Source of the DNA: Xanthobacteraceae bacterium
GTDB lineage: Bacteria; Pseudomonadota; Alphaproteobacteria; Rhizobiales; Xanthobacteraceae
Assembly (NCBI GenBank): GCA_030037185.1
Contig: JASHRR010001483.1
Location: 1 to 18,580, forward strand
DNA: 18,580 bases
Direction of reading: 5' to 3'
Shown here: piece by piece, positions 14,494 to 18,580 of the stretch
Numbering within the stretch: the first letter of the stretch is position 1
How the letters are laid out: the number at the start of each line of letters is the position of its first letter
Notes under the pieces: generated by a model
Seen by the model: only the letters and a program-made list of their open reading frames with translations
Told to the model about the DNA's origin: nothing
The model's database searches: none
Program-made: the position numbers and the translations under genes

Positions 14494-14566
14494 CGTTGTC
14501 ATATCTACGCCAACCGCTCGCCCTCAACGCTCGCTGCGGCGCTTCTGCCAGCAGCCCGCCGACAAG

Positions 14567-15472
14567 CTATTTATTGACTCGCCCGTATTGGCGCAGCGTG
14601 CACGGGACCGGGCGAACGTGAAGCGGCTCACTCTGGAACCAATAATGGGAGGAGACCGGAACCATCAACGGCAGGCCGAACCAGCTGACTGGCCGGCGGC
14701 AGAGCACGTTGCTTTTGGCGAGTCTCGTCCCCTGGGCGTGGTGCCGGCCTTTCTTCCCGTGGCCCGAGCTGCTTGCTATTTTGCTTCTGCGCGGCGGCAA
14801 CGGCTGGGACTCTTTCCCGCCGGCCACCGCGAGATCGTCGCGTTTGCGCGATGAAGGTGCCGGTGACGCCGGCGGATCGACGCCGGCGATTGCCGGCGCG
14901 GGTGGCGCTGCAGCCCTCACCCTGTCCGGCTCGGTTGGCGGCGGAGAGGAGGGGCGGGGCTCAACCCGGCCGAATGATGAGGACGCCGCAGGGGCGGCGA
15001 TCACCGACGGTTCGCCGGCCGCGATTGCCGGTGAAGGCTGCGCCGCAGCTGCCGCGGCAGGCGGTGCGACCACGCGAACCAAGTCCGACGCGCCGATCGT
15101 GGGAGCATTTCGAGGTGCGTCGAGCACGGTGAGATCTATTCTTCCGTCTCCGATCTTCACAAAATAGCTGTAGCCATCGAGAACGCGCTTCATCACGCTT
15201 TGAAGCGAACCCTCGTAACTTCCAGTGAGATGCGTTTGCAGATTGACGGATGAGCGGTAATGCACATCGAATGTGCCGCTCAATGCCTTGAGAACGTCCT
15301 CGACCGAGGTGTTTTTCGCCTCGACGGTAACAGCCTGCGGACTGCCGCGAACCTGCGTGTCTGCGAGCGCCGCGCTCCCAGCCGCTGCCAGGGCGACGCC
15401 AAGTGCGAGTGCGGCCGAAGCCGTGGGTGAGCCGCAACGGATGGGCAATGCGATCAACGTCAATCTTGTCAA
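14567..15472 (-). CDS. Exported protein with an STN-like (secretin/TonB N-terminal) domain and Pro/Ala-rich tail
   Basis: The 301-residue product has a hydrophobic N-terminus (about 17-38, ending ALAD) that fits a signal peptide. Residues 47-117 fit an STN domain: AVTVEAKNTSVEDVLKALS (47-65), VHYRSSVNLQTHLTGSYEGSL (70-90), VMKRVLDGYSY (93-103) and IDLTVL (112-117). STN domains usually sit at the N-terminus of TonB-dependent transducers or secretins; here the rest is a Pro/Ala/Ser-rich stretch (about 130-230), a basic patch (SGHGKKGRHH) and an odd end, with no beta-barrel or secretin domain. The TTG start at 15472 is supported by GGGGAGG five bases upstream. It is convergent with the CoA-transferase. 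The tail's low complexity makes frame errors hard to exclude. An envelope-bound regulatory or anchoring role is inference. Confidence 0.7.
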   Translation of the reverse strand: MTRLTLIALPIRCGSPTASAALALGVALAAAGSAALADTQVRGSPQAVTVEAKNTSVEDVLKALSGTFDVHYRSSVNLQTHLTGSYEGSLQSVMKRVLDGYSYFVKIGDGRIDLTVLDAPRNAPTIGASDLVRVVAPPAAAAAAQPSPAIAAGEPSVIAAPAASSSFGRVEPRPSSPPPTEPDRVRAAAPPAPAIAGVDPPASPAPSSRKRDDLAVAGGKESQPLPPRRSKIASSSGHGKKGRHHAQGTRLAKSNVLCRRPVSWFGLPLMVPVSSHYWFQSEPLHVRPVPCTLRQYGRVNK

Positions 15473-15835
15473 TTTGTCCTCCCCACGGTTGCGGCCGAAA
15501 GCGATCGCCCGTTGCGGCGATCATCACGCCGGTCAGCTTTGGTCGCGGCGTTCCACCGCTCGCCGATGCGCCAGGTCATCGGGCTGAGTACGGGTCCTTA
15601 GGCTCAGCGAGCATGAGTGCAGGGTTGCTGCCGTGTCAATAGCCCAACCAATCATCCCGGTGGCGCCGCCTCTCAGTCCGCAGCTGGCTTTGGTCAACAT
15701 CCGGTCCGAACGAGCGCGGCCAAATCGCGACGCCCCGATCAACGCGGCGATGCCGTTCCGCAATTTGCTGCCCGCTCAAGGGCGGGCCTGCGAATTTCTG
15801 TCGTTGGCACGACGCCATCACCCCGCCCCACCCGG
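15473..15835. other. Intergenic region between the STN protein and the metallo-hydrolase
   Basis: The 363-base stretch lies upstream of the minus-strand STN gene (Shine-Dalgarno at 15477-15484) and downstream of the minus-strand hydrolase. Several short open frames on both strands (for example 15633-15893 plus, 15636-15857 minus) lack ribosome-binding sites and recognisable sequence. I see no intrinsic terminator after the hydrolase stop and no assignable promoter. Confidence 0.45.
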
Positions 15836-16771
15836 TCACGGCGCAATCGGCGTGCACTGCAGGTCAGCCCCGACGGTCAGCGGACCCGTATAGGACTGCT
15901 TGAGTTCGCCGATGGCCGCTTCGAGATCGAACTGACCAATATGGCTGACGATGAGACGCCGCGCGCCCGCCTCACGCGCGATGCGCCCGACGACCGTGGG
16001 TGCCGCGTGAAGAGGGCTCGTCGCGCCGGCCGCGATGGCGAGATGCATGATGAGAACATTGGCGTTCCTGGCGAAGTCGACGAATTTCGGATTTGTGCCG
16101 TTTTGATCGGAACTAAAGACCACCGACCCTGCCGGCGTTTCGGCGCGGTAGGCGAGCGTCGGCATGTTCGCATGGGGTATGCCGAACGCGCTCACCGTCA
16201 GATCGGGCCCTTTGAAGACGACCGAAGGTTCCGCCTTCGTTACGTCGACGACGCTGACATCCAGACGCACGCCGTTGCCTCGTGACGCGCCGAGGGTTGC
16301 GCCCAGCACCTGAAACGCGCCGTTGTTCTCGTCGAACAGGCGCGCGAGAAACGTCGGGAAATCCGGCGCCACGTCATTGCCGGCCGGACTGCCTACGCTA
16401 TTGCCGGACGGCCCCACGATGGGCAGCGGCTCCGTGCGCAGTTGGCGGCTCGTCCACAGCAGCGCCGGCAGATCGGAGACGTGGTCGGGATGCAAATGGC
16501 TGATGCCGACCAGGGCGAGATCGCTCAGCTTCGCCCCGGACTGGCCGAAGCGCAGATAGGTCCCGCCACCCATGTCGACGAGCATTCTCGCCCGGCCGTC
16601 AACCCATAGCAGATAGCCCGCCGACGCTCGTTCCCGGTTGACGACAGGACCGCCGGATCCAAGGATCTGCACCGTCAGAGGCCCCGGCGCACACGTTTGC
16701 GCCGAGGCGGTCGAAGAGAGGGCGACAGCGGCAAGGCTGCAGATGATGGAGATTCGGCAACTCTTGATCAT
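15836..16771 (-). CDS. Exported metallo-beta-lactamase-fold hydrolase
   Basis: The 311-residue product has a signal peptide (1-25, ending STASAQ). The mature part is an MBL-fold enzyme: VQILGSGGP (34-42), LVDMGGGTYLRFG (64-76), then the metal-binding motif HLHPDH (His92, His94, Asp96, His97). Later ligands are plausible at His200 (GIPHAN), Asp222 (FSSDQNG), His243 (LIMHLAI) and His277 (LIVSHIG). The glycine-rich start and the FSSD...NVLIMHLA segment resemble RNase Z/arylsulfatase-like and other broad-specificity MBL hydrolases. Export makes tRNA processing unlikely, so the substrate is probably a periplasmic or extracellular ester, lactone or sulfate, but this is inference. The ATG at 16771 has AAGGGT upstream. 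Its 5' region carries two small palindromes. It appears to be a single gene. Confidence 0.87.
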   Translation of the reverse strand: MIKSCRISIICSLAAVALSSTASAQTCAPGPLTVQILGSGGPVVNRERASAGYLLWVDGRARMLVDMGGGTYLRFGQSGAKLSDLALVGISHLHPDHVSDLPALLWTSRQLRTEPLPIVGPSGNSVGSPAGNDVAPDFPTFLARLFDENNGAFQVLGATLGASRGNGVRLDVSVVDVTKAEPSVVFKGPDLTVSAFGIPHANMPTLAYRAETPAGSVVFSSDQNGTNPKFVDFARNANVLIMHLAIAAGATSPLHAAPTVVGRIAREAGARRLIVSHIGQFDLEAAIGELKQSYTGPLTVGADLQCTPIAP

Positions 16772-17224
16772 GCGTGTACCCTTGCCCCGCCAGAACGATC
16801 TCGATCTTTACACATTTCGATTGTGTCACAAACCGATAAAGTCGGTGATTGTGCTGCTGATGCAGCTCGACTGAGATGATCTGTCTTAAGTGTGGCCGAG
16901 GTCAGTGAGGCGGATTGGCAGATCGGTGAGGAGGGATTACTTGCGTACGCAGACAGTGGCGGATGCGGCGCCGGTTTACCTGCTGCGAATTCCCGCCGTC
17001 GAATCAAGCGAATCAAGCGATGACGCAACGGTGGTCTGCTTCGAAGTTTGAGTTTCAAGATCGCTGCTTGCGCCGGTTCGGAGTCAGCGGTTCGCCGTGT
17101 CCACGGGAGGGCTGCACCGGCTTGTCGAAGGAGCCCCCGGTTGGCAGGCGCGGGGAGCAGTCACAGCGTTGGGCCGCATCCACCCCTTTGCTGATGGGTA
17201 AAGAGGGTGAAGACGGTTTGCCTG
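16772..17224. other. Intergenic region upstream of the metallo-hydrolase, downstream of the dehydrogenase
   Basis: The 453 bases hold no convincing gene on either strand. The part next to the hydrolase (16800-16900) is AT-richer and contains the palindromes listed separately. At 17001-17018 there is a perfect 9-base tandem repeat, GAATCAAGC twice. The stretch 17080-17224 is GC-rich with no recognisable coding content. The reading frames crossing it match no family I know. Confidence 0.45.
16821..16848. promoter_or_regulatory. Adjacent palindromes upstream of the metallo-hydrolase, candidate operator
   Basis: TTGTGTCACAA (16821-16831) is a perfect palindrome around one central base, containing TGTG/CACA half-sites. 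Right beside it ACCGA/TCGGT frames TAAAG as a second 5-base inverted repeat. They lie about 50-77 bases upstream of the ATG, where an operator or the -35 region of the minus-strand promoter would be. The regulator is unknown. Confidence 0.3.
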
Positions 17225-18352
17225 CTAAGCCATTCGGCTCGCTCGCACGGAACGGGCTTCAAGCCTGTACCTGTTGTGCCTGCCCGCCCCCTGATGCGGC
17301 GCTGGCCCCCACCCCGGATGACGGCCGGCACCGGCCCGGCGAAGGCGCATTTGCTGCTCGTTGAGTTGAGCAAGAACGAAAGCTCCGGCGACGAAGGCTC
17401 CAGCGATCGATACGAGAACGAGGAAAAGCCCTCCGCTGCGCAGCCAGGCCGGCTCGAATGCTGCCGCTTTTGTGCAGGCTTGGTTATCGAAGCGGCCGCG
17501 CGCCCCCGGGTCGCCCGGAGGCGGGGAAAAAAGATTGTCGGCGTGGGTGCCGTCGCTCGCTGGGGTGAACTGGCCGTCGTTTCCCTGTCGCGGAAGGAAG
17601 CGCTCGCTCATTTCCGGAATGAGCATCGCCCCGATGATCGTCTTTGCGGTCGAATGCCCTATCCAAACCTCGCGCGGCGCCTCTCGCGCCGCCCGCACCA
17701 CCTCGGGGGCGATCGCTTCGGGCTGGAATATCGGCGGAATCGGCCGCGCCTTCTCCGCGATACGGCTGCGCGCCCAGTCGAACTGGGGTGTGTTGACGGC
17801 CGGCAGCTGAACCATCGTCAGGCGGACCCGGCTGCGCTCGCGCGCCAACTCGACTCGCAAGGCATCGGTAAAGCCGCGCACGGCGAATTTTGCTGCGCAA
17901 TAGGCGGATTGAAGCGGGATCGCACGATAGCTCAGGGCCGAACCGATCTGGACGATTGTCCCGCGATTTCGCCGGCGCATGCGCCTGAGCGCCGCCAAGG
18001 TTCCGTGAACCTGGCCGAGATATGTCACCTCAGTGACGCGGCGGAACTCATCGGACCTGGTTGCGTGCACGGGCGCAAAAATCGTGACCATCGCGTTATT
18101 GACCCACACGTCAATCGGACCGAGCACGGTTTCGACGCGCGCGGCGGCCGCGTCGAGGGCGTCGGCATCGGCGACGTCCACCGGGACCACCAGCGCCTGC
18201 ACGCCGAACTGTCGAGCCTGTTGCGCCGCGCTTTCCAGGCGCTCGACCCCGCGCGCCATCAGCGCGACGTTGCAGCCCGTGCGCGCGAACTCCAGCGCCA
18301 CTGCTCGCCCTATTCCCGCGCTCGCGCCGGTGATGACGACGGTGGTGGCCAT
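17225..18352 (-). CDS. Short-chain dehydrogenase/reductase with C-terminal membrane segment
   Basis: SDR enzymes are NAD(P)-dependent oxidoreductases. From the ATG at 18352 the product is 375 residues and begins MATTVVITGASAGIGRAVAL, with the TGxxxGxG cofactor motif at 8-15. VNNAM (84-88) stands for the usual NNAG, Ser138 lies in IGSALS, and Tyr151 with Lys155 form YCAAK. The enzyme continues past the usual SDR end with DNLFSPPPGDPGARGRFDNQA, known to me from a longer SDR subgroup, then a transmembrane helix (about 308-330). The last 45 residues (331-375) are Arg/Gly-rich and look like translated extragenic repeat. The 41 residues upstream in the same frame (to 18475) lack homology. The Shine-Dalgarno is weak. 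Substrate unknown. Confidence 0.88.
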   Translation of the reverse strand: MATTVVITGASAGIGRAVALEFARTGCNVALMARGVERLESAAQQARQFGVQALVVPVDVADADALDAAAARVETVLGPIDVWVNNAMVTIFAPVHATRSDEFRRVTEVTYLGQVHGTLAALRRMRRRNRGTIVQIGSALSYRAIPLQSAYCAAKFAVRGFTDALRVELARERSRVRLTMVQLPAVNTPQFDWARSRIAEKARPIPPIFQPEAIAPEVVRAAREAPREVWIGHSTAKTIIGAMLIPEMSERFLPRQGNDGQFTPASDGTHADNLFSPPPGDPGARGRFDNQACTKAAAFEPAWLRSGGLFLVLVSIAGAFVAGAFVLAQLNEQQMRLRRAGAGRHPGWGPAPHQGAGRHNRYRLEARSVRASRMA

Positions 18353-18580
18353 GAAGGTTTTTCTCGCCGGTGTCAGGGCTTGGAAAGGATGCTTGTGCAA
18401 TGAAAGCGAGCGTCTGAGCGGACGCTTTGAGTCATTGCTAGGACATAACGCCCGCTTCAATCGGTCGTTCCTCAAGCAAACACCTGCAGTGAGCGAAACC
18501 CGTGATGGCGGTGTCGCATCAATCGGACGGCCGATTCAACCGACCTGCGTGCTGCCGAGCAAGCCGGTAGAGGCCGATGT
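18353..18580. other. Region upstream of the dehydrogenase to the window edge
   Basis: AGCGTC/GACGCT (18409-18426) forms a 6-base stem, with an alternative AAAGCG/CGCTTT pairing across the same bases, in the likely leader of the dehydrogenase mRNA. Short minus-strand frames are open at the right edge and could be the end of another gene, but too little is present to assign one. Confidence 0.3.

Noticed and set aside
15617..16285. Plus-strand open frame of 222 codons opposite the metallo-hydrolase
   Set aside because: It overlaps the hydrolase antisense and has no ribosome-binding site or domain.
17200..17285. tRNA-Ser(GCT)-like stretch on the plus strand (CCTGCTAAGCC followed by GGGCTTCAAGCC)
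   Set aside because: The anticodon-like loop is present, but the flanking stem has two mismatches of five, no D-arm or acceptor stem can be paired, and the TTC loop is out of register.
17207..18403. Plus-strand open frame of 398 codons over the dehydrogenase
   Set aside because: The minus strand encodes an SDR with TGASAGIG, YxxxK and family sequence throughout. The plus frame has no recognisable motif.
1..18580. CRISPR array, insertion sequence, transposase, rRNA gene or known riboswitch
   Set aside because: I looked for evenly spaced repeats, transposase motifs with terminal inverted repeats, and conserved RNA cores, and saw none that hold up.

Overview
The window is GC-rich DNA from an alphaproteobacterium. 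It is most likely of the Hyphomicrobiales, near Bradyrhizobium, Rhodopseudomonas or Pseudolabrys. The evidence is the gene order rpsM-rpsK-rpoA-rplQ, RpoA, S11 and S13 sequences of rhizobial type, a Do-family protease translationally coupled to rarA, an RluC-type synthase nearby, and short GC-rich extragenic palindromes. This placement rests on recalled family sequences and gene order, not on a search.

Layout. Positions 1-308 hold the 3' end of an upstream gene with a Lys/Pro/Arg-rich tail, perhaps adk. Next come the end of the ribosomal/RNA polymerase operon: rpsM (TTG start, 536), rpsK, rpoA and rplQ (to 3006). Two minus-strand genes (5155 down to 3151) form an operon of two exported proteins with no recognised function; the larger carries two copies of an Ig-like unit. 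A plausible promoter near 5410-5438 then drives a Do/DegQ-type periplasmic protease, whose stop codon overlaps the start of rarA. A minus-strand, ModA-like periplasmic binding protein separates rarA from an RluC-like pseudouridine synthase, which has a TTG start and a long basic N-terminal extension. A SAM methyltransferase follows. Then comes a small secreted PsiF-like protein closed by a strong intrinsic terminator, and a translationally coupled pair of a MenB/BadI-like crotonase and a class III CoA-transferase. The right end holds three minus-strand genes: an exported protein with an STN-like domain and a Pro/Ala-rich tail, an exported metallo-beta-lactamase-fold hydrolase, and a membrane-anchored short-chain dehydrogenase.

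The left part is housekeeping: translation, transcription, envelope quality control and replication repair. The right part is accessory. The items most worth following are the two-gene secreted Ig-like operon, the crotonase that keeps the MenB bicarbonate-site motif but has lost MenB's catalytic Ser/Asp, the STN-domain protein with no TonB receptor or secretin attached, and an 87-base imperfect inverted repeat upstream of rluC. I found no CRISPR array, insertion sequence, tRNA or rRNA gene.
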